Assembly (NCBI GenBank): GCA_910583875.1
Contig: CAJTXT010000004.1
Coordinates: 107,389-171,388 of the forward strand
Direction of reading: 5' to 3'
DNA from: an uncultured Vampirovibrio sp.
Lineage (GTDB): Bacteria; Cyanobacteriota; Vampirovibrionia; Gastranaerophilales; Gastranaerophilaceae
Length of the DNA stretch: 64,000 nt
The notes under the pieces are model-generated. The model searched no databases. It saw nothing but the letters and a program-made list of their open reading frames with translations, and was not told the origin of the DNA. Every line of letters starts with the position of its first letter. Position 1 is the first letter of the stretch. Shown one piece after another: positions 28,195-37,800 of the stretch. A program made the translations under genes and the position numbers.

Positions 28195-28545
28195 ATGTCT
28201 TTAAGAAATGAACGTGTAAGAAAAACATTAATGAAAGAAATAGCTGATATTATTCAAAAGGAATTAAGAGATTCTCGAATTCATGGTGTTGTTTCTATAA
28301 CAGATATAGAAATCTCTCACGATAATTCATTTGCAAAGGTATATTATTCTGTATTTGCTTCTGAAGAAGAAAAGGCAACTACTATAAAGGCAATTACTGA
28401 TAATACTGCTAAAATTCGATATGAAGTCGGTAAACGTGTTAGATTAAGATTAACTCCCGAGTTAAGATTTATTCCGGATGATTCACTTGAACGCGGTGCT
28501 AATGTTACAGAACTTATAAATAAAATTTCCAGAGGCGAGATTTAG
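28195..28545 (+). CDS. rbfA: Ribosome-binding factor A
   Basis: 116 aa KH-fold protein assisting 30S subunit maturation. The N-terminus RNERVRKTLMKEIADIIQ, then VSITDIEISHDNSFAKVYYSV, and the C-terminal RLRLTPELRFIPDDSLERG match the family. It stands 12 bases after infB and 5 bases before truB, the common infB-rbfA-truB order. Confidence 0.97.
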   Translation: MSLRNERVRKTLMKEIADIIQKELRDSRIHGVVSITDIEISHDNSFAKVYYSVFASEEEKATTIKAITDNTAKIRYEVGKRVRLRLTPELRFIPDDSLERGANVTELINKISRGEI

Positions 28546-28550
28546 TTTTA

Positions 28551-29408
28551 ATGTTTGGGTTTCTGAACGTAAATAAACCATCCGGTATTACTTCTCATAA
28601 AGTTATTTCTATTTTGCGAAAAATAACAGGAATAAAACAAATAGGTCATGCAGGTACATTAGACCCTTTAGCAAGCGGCGTTTTACCGATTGCAATCGGT
28701 AAAGCTTCAAAGTTGATAGATTATATGGAAGAAGATAAATCTTATCAAGCAGGTATGTATCTTGGCAAAGTTTCTGATACTTATGATATAGAAGGTAAAG
28801 TAGAAGATACGAGATATCGAAAAATAACTTTAGAAGAAATAAAGAATATTCTTCCATTATTTAGAGGTGAATGTAAACAAATTCCGCCTGCCTTTTCTGC
28901 TGTTCATTATAATGGTAAAAGGCTATATGAACTTGCAAGAAACGGTCAAATTCCTGAGGATATTCCTTCTCGTGATATAAATATTTATAAAAATGAAATA
29001 ATTTCTTTTGATTGTGAAAACCAAATTCTAAAACTTGATATTTCTTGCTCTAAAGGTACATATATAAGAACAATAATTAATGATATAGGTAATGAACTTG
29101 GCTGTGGTGCTGTTATTTTTGAATTAACAAGAACAAAATCTTCTGACATGAATATTGGGAACTCTTTAAATCTAACAGAAACAACAACAAAAGAAGAAAT
29201 AGAAAATAATCTTATTAATCCTTTAGATGTTTTGAAAATGCCTGTTTATCAAATAAATGAGTATGAATATAATAAACTTTTAAATGGTAACAAATTTAAA
29301 AATAGAAGTGATAAAACAGGCAATATTTTATTGGTTCAGAATAATAAGATTTTGGCTATTGCGAGTGCTGATTGCAATTATATTCAGCCAAAAAAGGTGC
29401 TATTATGA
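28551..29408 (+). CDS. truB: tRNA pseudouridine-55 synthase
   Basis: 285 aa. Makes pseudouridine 55 in the T loop of tRNAs. FLNVNKPSGITSHKV at the N-terminus and GHAGTLDPLASGVLPI with the catalytic aspartate are diagnostic; SCSKGTYIRTIINDIG and the substrate loop follow. The C-terminal PUA-like part is short. The stop codon overlaps the next start (ATGA), extending the operon into envelope genes. Confidence 0.97.
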   Translation: MFGFLNVNKPSGITSHKVISILRKITGIKQIGHAGTLDPLASGVLPIAIGKASKLIDYMEEDKSYQAGMYLGKVSDTYDIEGKVEDTRYRKITLEEIKNILPLFRGECKQIPPAFSAVHYNGKRLYELARNGQIPEDIPSRDINIYKNEIISFDCENQILKLDISCSKGTYIRTIINDIGNELGCGAVIFELTRTKSSDMNIGNSLNLTETTTKEEIENNLINPLDVLKMPVYQINEYEYNKLLNGNKFKNRSDKTGNILLVQNNKILAIASADCNYIQPKKVLL

Positions 29409-30247
29409 AAAAATTGATTGTTTTTGTTTGTTTATTTATTCCTTTACTTGTATTTGCTGATGATTGCAGTATTACTTGTCCAAAGGAAAGCATTGAAATT
29501 CAAAAGTCTGAAAGCCTATTAAACCGAGTAACAGGTGCAAATTTTGCTTCAAAAAAAATAGCAGAACTTGTTATTCAAAATGAATTAAATGATGAGTTAA
29601 ACTCTAATTTTAAAGCAAAATTGGATGTTTTTTCTATAAAGCTGTTAAAACAGGGTAAATTTAAAGGGTTAACTCTAAAAAGCGATAAAATACAATATAA
29701 GGCTATTAGTATATCAGATTTCTATGCGGAAACAATTTGTCCTTATAATGAAGTTATATATAAAAATAAAAGATTGTATTATCAGCAAGAACTTCCTATG
29801 AAATTTCAAGGCTCAATCACTAATGATGATTTAAAAAATATAATTTCTTCTACTGAATTTCAAAAAGAATTACAAAAGGCTCAGTTTGATATAAACGGAC
29901 AAAAATTATTTAAAATAGATAATCCTAATGTAGAAATAAAAAATAATAAAATTTATTTTAAAATTCCGTTAAAAATGCTTTTTGCTTCTGTAAATGTTAA
30001 AGCTTTTGCTGATATAGAGGTTGAAAATAATAAAATAGTATTAAAAAATATCACTTTTGGTTCAAAAAGTAATATAATTAGTGATAGCATGCTTGTGCCA
30101 ATAATGAATAAAATAAATCCAATATCTTATGAAACAAGCGCACTAAATGGAAAATTTTGTAAAATTTTCATAAAAAAAGCAGAAATAATTGATGATAAAA
30201 TAAATATTAATGGGATTTTTATAATAAATAAGAATTATGGCGGATAG
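29405..30247 (+). CDS. Exported LmeA/DUF2993-like protein
   Basis: 281 aa with a signal peptide (KKLIVFVCLFIPLLVFA). The mature protein has an alternating beta pattern with LKSDKIQYKAISISDFYAE and the later LPMKFQGSITNDDLKNIIS, which resembles the DUF2993/LmeA family of secreted or periplasmic lipid-binding proteins common in Cyanobacteria. Ligand unknown. I chose the ATG at 29405, which overlaps the truB stop; the earlier start at 29372 lies within truB and delays the signal peptide. The GerMN protein starts two bases after its stop. Confidence 0.7.
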   Translation: MKKLIVFVCLFIPLLVFADDCSITCPKESIEIQKSESLLNRVTGANFASKKIAELVIQNELNDELNSNFKAKLDVFSIKLLKQGKFKGLTLKSDKIQYKAISISDFYAETICPYNEVIYKNKRLYYQQELPMKFQGSITNDDLKNIISSTEFQKELQKAQFDINGQKLFKIDNPNVEIKNNKIYFKIPLKMLFASVNVKAFADIEVENNKIVLKNITFGSKSNIISDSMLVPIMNKINPISYETSALNGKFCKIFIKKAEIIDDKININGIFIINKNYGG

Positions 30248-30249
30248 TA

Positions 30250-30915
30250 ATGAGTAATTTTTCAAAGATTGTTTTAATAATAATATTAGTACTTTCATTC
30301 TTTTTTATTAAAGAAAAATGGGGGAATAATATAACAAATTTTGTTTCTTCATTTGGATCAATTCCTAAGATAGAATTGAATAATCCGGTTGCAAGTAAAA
30401 CAACAAATAAGCCTAAACCGGTAGAAAAAGAACAAACAGAAGTTGTTAAAAAACCAACAGAAATACCTACAAAGAATGAAGTTAAGAAAGAAAAAGAAAC
30501 TGTTTCGATATATTTCCTTGCTTTAGATTCAAACGATAATGGTATATATAAAAAGGTCCAAAGAGAAGTTCCTATAGGTGAAAATAAGCTGGAATTTGCA
30601 ATAAATGAACTTTTAAAAGGTCCTAATATAATAGAAAAATCAGCAGGTGCTTATAGCGAAATACCAAAAACAACAAAGCTTTTAAAAGTAAAACAGACAG
30701 GAAATAAAGTAATAATTGACTTTAGTTCTGATTTCCAATATGGAGGCGGAACAGATAGTATTTATTCAAGAATGATGCAATTAATAAAAACAGCAATTGC
30801 GAATACAGAAAATAAAAAAATATATTTATATTTAGATGGTAAACAAGTTAATATTATTGGCGGTGAGGGTATTATGATAACGCAGCCGTTAACAGAAAAA
30901 TCTTTAGAAGTGTAA
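30250..30915 (+). CDS. Membrane-anchored GerMN-domain protein
   Basis: 221 aa. One N-terminal membrane helix (IVLIIILVLSFFFIKEKW), a Lys/Pro/Thr-rich linker (about residues 45-80), then a GerMN domain: VSIYFLALDSNDNGIYKKV, LEFAINELLKGP, VKQTGNKVIIDFSSDF and a closing GEGIMITQPL. GerMN domains occur in lipoproteins and spore germination or cell-wall proteins; this one probably faces the periplasm. The function is unknown. It ends the 11-kb run begun at glyA. Confidence 0.82.
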   Translation: MSNFSKIVLIIILVLSFFFIKEKWGNNITNFVSSFGSIPKIELNNPVASKTTNKPKPVEKEQTEVVKKPTEIPTKNEVKKEKETVSIYFLALDSNDNGIYKKVQREVPIGENKLEFAINELLKGPNIIEKSAGAYSEIPKTTKLLKVKQTGNKVIIDFSSDFQYGGGTDSIYSRMMQLIKTAIANTENKKIYLYLDGKQVNIIGGEGIMITQPLTEKSLEV

Positions 30916-31010
30916 AATTTTATTAATAAGAAAATATGTTAGTCCATACTCTTTGACGGTATGTCAAAATGAAAAAATAAACATAAGACATAAAAAGGAG
31001 AGCTGAACTA

Positions 31011-31259
31011 ATGACAAGAATAAGAATTTGTATTTCTAATGAAATGGCAGAAAAACTTGGTGATTTAAATAAGAAAGAATTGTATATTTTAACTTTAATT
31101 GCAGAAGGTAAAACAAACAGGCAAATTGCAGAAGATATGAAGATTAGTGTACATACTGTAAAAGCTCATATTGCTGTTATTTTACAAAAAATGGATGTGA
31201 AATATCGTGTACAAGCTGTAATTAAAGCATTATCTCAAAAACTAATTGAAATCATTTGA
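31011..31259 (+). CDS. Stand-alone LuxR/GerE-type DNA-binding protein
   Basis: 82 aa, essentially only a LuxR-type helix-turn-helix: LNKKELYILTLIAEGKTNRQIA then EDMKISVHTVKAHIAVILQK, with the typical T-V-K-A-H recognition helix. There is no receiver or ligand domain, as in GerE of Bacillus. Preceded by a good AAGGAG ribosome binding site and, upstream in the 95-bp gap, TTGACG at 30953 as a possible -35 without a strong -10. It may control its neighbours; the orphan histidine kinase in this window is far away and no link can be shown. Confidence 0.88.
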   Translation: MTRIRICISNEMAEKLGDLNKKELYILTLIAEGKTNRQIAEDMKISVHTVKAHIAVILQKMDVKYRVQAVIKALSQKLIEII

Positions 31260-31318
31260 TTACAAAAAAAATCTTATGTGGTAAAATTGATTTGTACTAA
31301 ATTTAAAGGATTTCAATT

Positions 31319-32689
31319 TTGTTTGAAAAATTTACCGAAAAAGCTATTGATGCTGTTAAAAAAGCGCAAATCTATGCAATAGAAAATAATCACGAAAAAA
31401 TTTATCCTGAGCATTTGCTGCTTGCTTTATTAAATGATACAAACAGTATTATAGTTAAAACTTTTTCAATATACAAAATTGAAATAACAGAGCTAAAGAA
31501 AGAAATTGAAAATCTCTTAAATAAAAGAGCTATTGTTAAGCCTGTTGAATTTGTATCTTTTAGTGAATCATCAAAAGATATTTTTGTAAGAACATTAGAA
31601 ATAGCTAAGATTTTAGGTAATTCTTATGTGAAACCAGAGCATTTATTCCTTGCGATTTGGGATTATCCAAAATTAGAATTAACGAATGTTTTGAAGGATA
31701 AAGGAATAGATGTAGATAAGATGAAAACTATGCTTTATAATGTTTTATCTGCAAATAAACATAAAAAGGTAAAACATCCGGAAGCTATTGAAAAAAGAAG
31801 AAGAAATGATAAAAGCGACAGTATTATTTCTTTGATAGAAAATTCCGAAAGTAAAAAAATATTTGATAGAGCAATTGCTAAATTATCCACTTCTAATTAT
31901 GAAATTTTAGGTACAGAGCAAATAATGCAATCAATATTAGAAGATAGTGAACTTGATGTTACAAAGATATTAAGCAATGCAGGTGTTACAGCTGAAAGTT
32001 TTTCTGAAAAATTACATGAAGTTTCTTCAAGACAAGCTGAATTTGAAGATAAACAAATAATTTTTACACCTAATGCGCTTAAAACTTTAATGACAGCATT
32101 AGATATCGTAAGAGAAGAAGGTAATGCTTCTATATTGCCTGAACATATTATTTTAGGCTTGTTAAAATCTAAAAAAGGTATTGCATATAATATATTGAAA
32201 GAATTAAATGTAAATGAATTTTTATTAGAAGAAAAAATAATGCAGCCAATTGAAAAACAAGTTAATGAAACATTATATATAATGAGATTGGCAAAACAAG
32301 AAGCAAGAAGAATAGGTAATAGCGTTGTAGGTAGTGAACTTATTCTTTTAGGTATTGTTCTGGAAGCAAATAGCATTGCAGCTGAAGTTCTTAGAGATTT
32401 AGGTGTAATTGTTAAAGATGCAAGAGAAATAATTGAAGAATTAATTGGGGTTAGTGATGATTATAATAGTTCGGAAATCACTTTTAGCCAAAGAGCAAAA
32501 TTAATACTGGAAGATGCATGGAATATTGCAAAATCTCAAAATAAAACAAAAACAAGTGCAGACGATTTGTTAATAGCAATTTGTAATCAGCCTGATTCTG
32601 TTGCAATGAAGGCTTTAAGTAAGTTAGGAGTAGATGCTCTTGAAATCAGACAAGGCATTAAAAACAGAATTACAAACTGTGGAATTTGA
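31319..32689 (+). CDS. Clp_N-repeat protein without an ATPase domain
   Basis: 456 aa starting with TTG after AAAGGA. It consists of about six repeats of the Clp N-terminal motif (three Clp_N domains): for example FTEKAIDAVKKAQIYAIEN then KIYPEHLLLALL; FSESSKDIFVRTLEIAK then YVKPEHLFLAIW; FTPNALKTLMTALDIV then ILPEHIILGLL; and FSQRAKLILEDAWNIAK at the end. Clp_N domains bind substrates or adaptors in ClpA/ClpC/ClpB. No Walker motif or AAA module is present, and the gene ends naturally, so it is not a truncated ClpC by frameshift. The role (adaptor, inhibitor or arginine-phosphate reader) is unknown. Confidence 0.85.
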   Translation: MFEKFTEKAIDAVKKAQIYAIENNHEKIYPEHLLLALLNDTNSIIVKTFSIYKIEITELKKEIENLLNKRAIVKPVEFVSFSESSKDIFVRTLEIAKILGNSYVKPEHLFLAIWDYPKLELTNVLKDKGIDVDKMKTMLYNVLSANKHKKVKHPEAIEKRRRNDKSDSIISLIENSESKKIFDRAIAKLSTSNYEILGTEQIMQSILEDSELDVTKILSNAGVTAESFSEKLHEVSSRQAEFEDKQIIFTPNALKTLMTALDIVREEGNASILPEHIILGLLKSKKGIAYNILKELNVNEFLLEEKIMQPIEKQVNETLYIMRLAKQEARRIGNSVVGSELILLGIVLEANSIAAEVLRDLGVIVKDAREIIEELIGVSDDYNSSEITFSQRAKLILEDAWNIAKSQNKTKTSADDLLIAICNQPDSVAMKALSKLGVDALEIRQGIKNRITNCGI

Positions 32690-34490
32690 GCTTTTAGTTC
32701 CTGCTAATAACAAAAATACAGCTATTAAAGCAATAAAAGCAGGGGCTGATGCAGTTTATATCGGCTATTCAAAATATGGGGCAAGAGTTCAAGCCGGCAA
32801 TTCAATTGAAGACATAATTGAACTTATAGAATTTGCTCATATTTATCGTGTAAAAATTTATATAACTTTAAATACAATCTTAAAAGATGAAGAATTAAAT
32901 GAAATTGAGAAGTTAATTTGGCGTTTATATGAAATAAATGCTGATGGTATTATTATTCAGGATATGGGTATTTTAGAATTAAATTTGCCGCCAATACCTA
33001 TAATTGCAAGTACTCAATGTCATAATAATACTTTAGAAAAAATTCAATTCTTAGAACAAACAGGTTTTAAACGTGTAATTCTTCCGCGAGAAGTGAGTTT
33101 GAAAGAAATTAAGGAATTTCATAAAAATACAAATGTTGAATTAGAAACCTTTATCCATGGTGCTTTATGTATGTCATATAGCGGACAATGTTATTTAAGT
33201 TATGCGATTGGCGGAAGAAGTGCCAATAGGGGTGCATGCGCTCAACCGTGCCGAAAAAAATATTCTTTAAAAGATGCTAATGGAAAATACATTTTGAAAG
33301 ATAAACATATATTGAGTTTAAAAGATTTTAATCTTTCAAATAAATTAGAAGATTTAATTTTATCTGGTGTTACTTCTTTTAAAATTGAAGGCCGATTAAA
33401 AAATGATACTTATGTTGTAAATACAACTGCATATTATAGAAAATTAATAGATAAAATTCTAACAAAATATAATTTGCGCCGCTCCTCTGTTGGTTTTAGT
33501 ATATATGATTTTGAGCCAGATTTGAATAAAACATTTAATAGAGGTTACACACATTTTTATATTAATGAAGAGAAAAAAGATATTGCAACGGTAAATTATA
33601 CCTCTTCATTAGGTGAATATGTAGGCGAAATAGAAACGGTAAAAAATAATTCTTTTTCGCTAAAGAAGAATATATTAAATAATGGCGACGGAATTTGTTT
33701 TTTTGATGAAAATAACTTATTATCTGGAACAAAAGTAAATAAATCAGAAGGCAATATTGTTTACCCGTTAGATATGAAAGGACTAAAAAAAGGAATAAAA
33801 ATCTATAGAAATTATGACAATGTTTTTGAAACAAAATTAAATAATTCAAATATAAAGCGTCAGATTAATATAAATATAAAATTAAAAGAAACAGATTGCG
33901 GTTATATGTTTCTTATGACAGATAGAGAAAATAATACAGCTGTATATATGCTTTCTAATAATATTGAAACAGCACAAAATAAAGAAAAAGCATTAAATAC
34001 TCTGAAACAACAGCTTTCAAAGACCGGAAATACAGAATTTAATGTATTGAATGTTGATATTTCAATAAAGAATATTCCATATTTAAAAGTTTCACAAATT
34101 AACGAAATAAGAAGAATTTTAACTGAAAAACTAAGAAGAATAAGAAAGAAAAATTATAAATATAGTTATAGAAACAATGATATTAAAGTATTGGAATATC
34201 CTCAAAAAACGCTAAATTATAAAGCTAATATTTATAATAAAAAAGCTTATGATTTCTATAAAAAACGCGGATGCAATATAGAAGAAATGGCATTAGAAAC
34301 ACAAAGTAATATTAGTAATAAAGAAGTAATGATATCTAAATATTGTATAAAAAATCAATTGGGAATATGTCCTAAACAAACTTCACAGAGAAAATATACA
34401 GAACCTTTCACCTTAATAGACGAATTCAACAAGGAGTATCTTATTGAATTCGATTGTAAAAATTGTAATATGAAAATAATCTTAAACTAG
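32634..34490 (+). CDS. Peptidase U32 family protein
   Basis: 618 aa. The family opening FELLVPANNKNTAIKAIKAGADAVYIG and the full U32 signature are present in two blocks: ETFIHGALCMSYSGQCYLS, then the cysteines of GACAQPCRKKY. A C-terminal extension with CNIEEM, CIKNQLGICPKQ and FDCKNCNMKI suggests further metal or cluster cysteines. Some U32 relatives hydroxylate tRNA or ubiquinone precursors rather than cleave collagen, so proteolysis is not assured. The ATG at 32634 overlaps the Clp_N gene by 56 bases and has AGGAG close by; a GTG at 32679 is an alternative. Confidence 0.88.
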   Translation: MLLKSDKALKTELQTVEFELLVPANNKNTAIKAIKAGADAVYIGYSKYGARVQAGNSIEDIIELIEFAHIYRVKIYITLNTILKDEELNEIEKLIWRLYEINADGIIIQDMGILELNLPPIPIIASTQCHNNTLEKIQFLEQTGFKRVILPREVSLKEIKEFHKNTNVELETFIHGALCMSYSGQCYLSYAIGGRSANRGACAQPCRKKYSLKDANGKYILKDKHILSLKDFNLSNKLEDLILSGVTSFKIEGRLKNDTYVVNTTAYYRKLIDKILTKYNLRRSSVGFSIYDFEPDLNKTFNRGYTHFYINEEKKDIATVNYTSSLGEYVGEIETVKNNSFSLKKNILNNGDGICFFDENNLLSGTKVNKSEGNIVYPLDMKGLKKGIKIYRNYDNVFETKLNNSNIKRQININIKLKETDCGYMFLMTDRENNTAVYMLSNNIETAQNKEKALNTLKQQLSKTGNTEFNVLNVDISIKNIPYLKVSQINEIRRILTEKLRRIRKKNYKYSYRNNDIKVLEYPQKTLNYKANIYNKKAYDFYKKRGCNIEEMALETQSNISNKEVMISKYCIKNQLGICPKQTSQRKYTEPFTLIDEFNKEYLIEFDCKNCNMKIILN

Positions 34491-34496
34491 TTTGTA

Positions 34497-34784
34497 TTAA
34501 TTATCCATTTGTATACCACATTTATTAAGCTGGTTTCTTATTTCCGTTTCTCTTTTGTTCCATGTTGCATATTCTGTTTGATTTTTTTCATCAAGTGCAA
34601 GTTTTTGTAAATTTTTGATAAAGTTTAATTCAATAATGTATCTTCTTGGTGAGTTAGCAAAATCACTATTATTAGTTTGTTTTATATAATCAGCATAAAC
34701 TCTTTTAGCATTGTTATATGCAGTATTTTTTTGTTGAGTGATATTTGTTCTACTTTGGGTTGTTTGTCTATTTATCTTATCCAT
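34497..34784 (-). CDS. Hypothetical helical protein, 95 aa, downstream of the calpain-like gene
   Basis: Not recognised. It is Asn/Gln/Thr-rich, has no signal peptide or membrane span, and is predicted mainly helical (NTAYNNAKRVYADYIKQ, YIIELNFIKNLQKLALDEK). The start is preceded by AGAGG. It lies 33 bases downstream of the giant calpain-like gene on the same strand, so it is probably co-transcribed and could be a chaperone, inhibitor or immunity partner; nothing in its own sequence shows this. Confidence 0.65.
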   Translation of the reverse strand: MDKINRQTTQSRTNITQQKNTAYNNAKRVYADYIKQTNNSDFANSPRRYIIELNFIKNLQKLALDEKNQTEYATWNKRETEIRNQLNKCGIQMDN

Positions 34785-34817
34785 TTATACCTCTTTTATT
34801 TATATAATACTTTTTTA

Positions 34818-37800
34818 TTATTTATGTGCAATAGCCATATAACCGAAATATTCTAATATTTGATCTAAAGTAAGGTCAAGATGTTTTGCACTATCCCAAG
34901 GATTTGTAATTTTGAACATTATTTCACCATTAAATAGATAAGGAGTTACACCATATGCATGACCTGCAGCAAGTTGAAGTGTTTCATTTAGGAATGTTGT
35001 ATCGTTAGAACCTTTAGAACCAAGTGTAATGATTAATTCATCCCAGTTTTCTTGATTAGAAAGAATATTCCTAATTGCTTGGGGATTACGGAATACTTGT
35101 ATGTCAGTTAGACCAAAAATTTTAAATACATCTTCCATAAAACCACCATATGATCTTGCTTGTAATGCCATATGTTCCCAACTTCCGGCATTTTGTATAG
35201 ACATAAGTTCATTAAAGTATCTTTGGTAATCTGCGCTTGAAGGATCAAGGTTATTTAATGTATCCATTAACCATTTTGATTTTACATCAATATAATTAAT
35301 ACCAAATACAGTTTCTAACATTTTAAATCCTGCAGCTCCGTCTATATTAGTTCTTTTACCAAATATTGCAGAATATTGACTAATAATCTCATCTATTTCT
35401 TTAATGTTGTTAAAACGAATGCTTTGACCACTTATATCAACAATTATAGAACCATCAGGTTGTTCTTTGAAGCATTGAAGAAGTTTTACTCTTGTTTCCG
35501 GTGTTTTAAACATTAAGTCAAGGCTTGAAACTAAGAAACAATCTCCAACTTCACCTTGCATACTTGCGAATCTTTGAGCTGGTGGGAAAAGTTCCATATA
35601 TGTTTCTGCTGACATATTTAAGTTTTGAATTGTTCCATCAGCTAACTTTATACCAATTGTATTACCACCATCAAGTGTACATACATCTCCAACTTTTATA
35701 GCTTTAACAGCGTCATCTAAGTTTGAAAATTCAGGAACAAAAACTTTTTGAATATCTATACCTTCTGAATAAGCTTGGTATAATTTGTTTAAGTCATCAT
35801 AAAATTCTTTGCTTACACTTTCTGGGTCATTTAATATTTTGTTGAAGTCAATATCGTCAGGTAATTTACCCATATCAACAAGCTTATTTATTGTATCAAC
35901 AGCTTCTTCCGTAGTTATAGGTGTATCTGCATATTTATCTGCTAAGTTTTCTGATAAATCATCACTATCAACTTTAATATCATCGCCGTCAACTTTAACA
36001 TCGTCGCCATCAACTTTGATATTATCTCCGTCAACGTTGATATCATCACCATCAATATGTATATCAGCATCATCAAGGTCTATATCAACATTATTACCTG
36101 CATTTGATAAACCTACAGCTGTTAATTTGCCATTTTTATCAAAATCAAATGTGATTTCTTGACCATCGCTTACAACTTTCATTGATGATAAAGTTCCATT
36201 TGGATTTACTTCAATACCATCAATTTTGCTTAATCCGTCAGATATACCTTCTGCAGTTGTCATATCGATACCTGGTAAATCTAATTGGCTAAGTGCTGAT
36301 AACATTGTTGGTACATTTGGCATATCAGCTAATGAGATATTATCAAGAGCTTTTATTGCATCATTTGGATCTAAATTCATATTTTTGAAATATTTTTCTA
36401 AAGAATCAAGTGCTGTTTCAGCATTTTTCATTAATTGACTTGCTGCATATTTATTAACCATTCCATCAGCATCCAGTAATGCATCATCTAATTTACCGGC
36501 TACTAATTCAGCAAGAGGGTTGTTAGTTGTTCCTTCAGCTAAGAAGTCATTAATATCTGCTCTAAATGTTCTTGAATGTATTCCATCAGATAATGCTGAT
36601 AACCCACTGGTTGCTGTTGTCATTCCTACATTGAATACAGAACCTATAAATCCGCCTTGTAGACCTGTTTCTGCAAGTTGTTGGAATGAGAAATCAACAT
36701 CTTCATCAAATAATGCATTAATTGCATATTCACCGCTAGCACTAAAACCACCGTCTATGAAACCTTCAACTGCTGCACCTGCTGCTTTTCCGCCAAAATT
36801 TATTGCAGCTTTTTTAGCTGTTTCTTTAAATGTAGTTGTAACTGCAGTTTGAGCTGCTTGTGTACTAATTTTTCCGGTAATAGCAGCACCTACACCATTT
36901 GCTAAGTTACCAACAATACCATTTAGTCCGCCGATTAAGAAATCTTTTCCAAATTCTTTCCAACTATAATTGAAATCAAGATTTCCATCGCCATCTGCAT
37001 CATAGATACTGTCAATAGCATTTAATCCGGAAGAAACTAAAGCACCTGTACCGCCAGCAATTCCAAATCCTGCTGCAATTAATGATAGTGAAGCACCGCC
37101 TGTAAATGGAGCTGCACATATACCTGCTGCTGAACAAACTGTTACTACTACTGTAGATACAACACCTGATACAACACCTATAACTGCATCTTTTGCTGTT
37201 TCTTGAGTTTCTTTGTAATCTTCTATTGATTCTCTTGCTTTATTATCTTTAGTAAGAGATAATACATCTTTATCTAATTCTTCATCTTCATTTACAGCAT
37301 CAACAATTGTGTCTACATATTCAGTAATATCTGCTTTTCCTGCTGTAACAGAGTTATCTGTCTCAACTTTAGTTTCTGTAGTTTTTTCTGTAGAAAGTTT
37401 ATTGTATGCAAGTAATTCAGCAACAGCTTCTATGCTAAAATCTTTACCTGTAATTTGTTTAAATAATGCAGCATATTCAACAGGGTCTGTACAAGAATCC
37501 AATTGTTCTGCAAGTTGTAAGTAAACATCAACTTGTGCTCTGGCTTCTGTTTCGCTTGTACCTAAACCTAAAAGATTATTTAATGCACCTGCACCTTTGC
37601 TTATAATGCCTTGTCTGTCAACTGCATTGTCCATATCTTCAGCCATTGCAGCAAATTGTTCTTGCAATATGTCATTAATCACTTCCATGCTTACTTCTTC
37701 GCCATCACAAACAATAACGCCATTGTTTATAATTTCCATTGTTTGTGCAGCATGAGTGATTGCAGCTGCATCGTTATGCATAATAGATGAAAGATTTTCG

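Noticed and set aside
31897..32376. 159-codon minus-strand frame opposite the Clp_N gene
   Set aside because: Shadow of a gene with clear repeat domains; no start signals.
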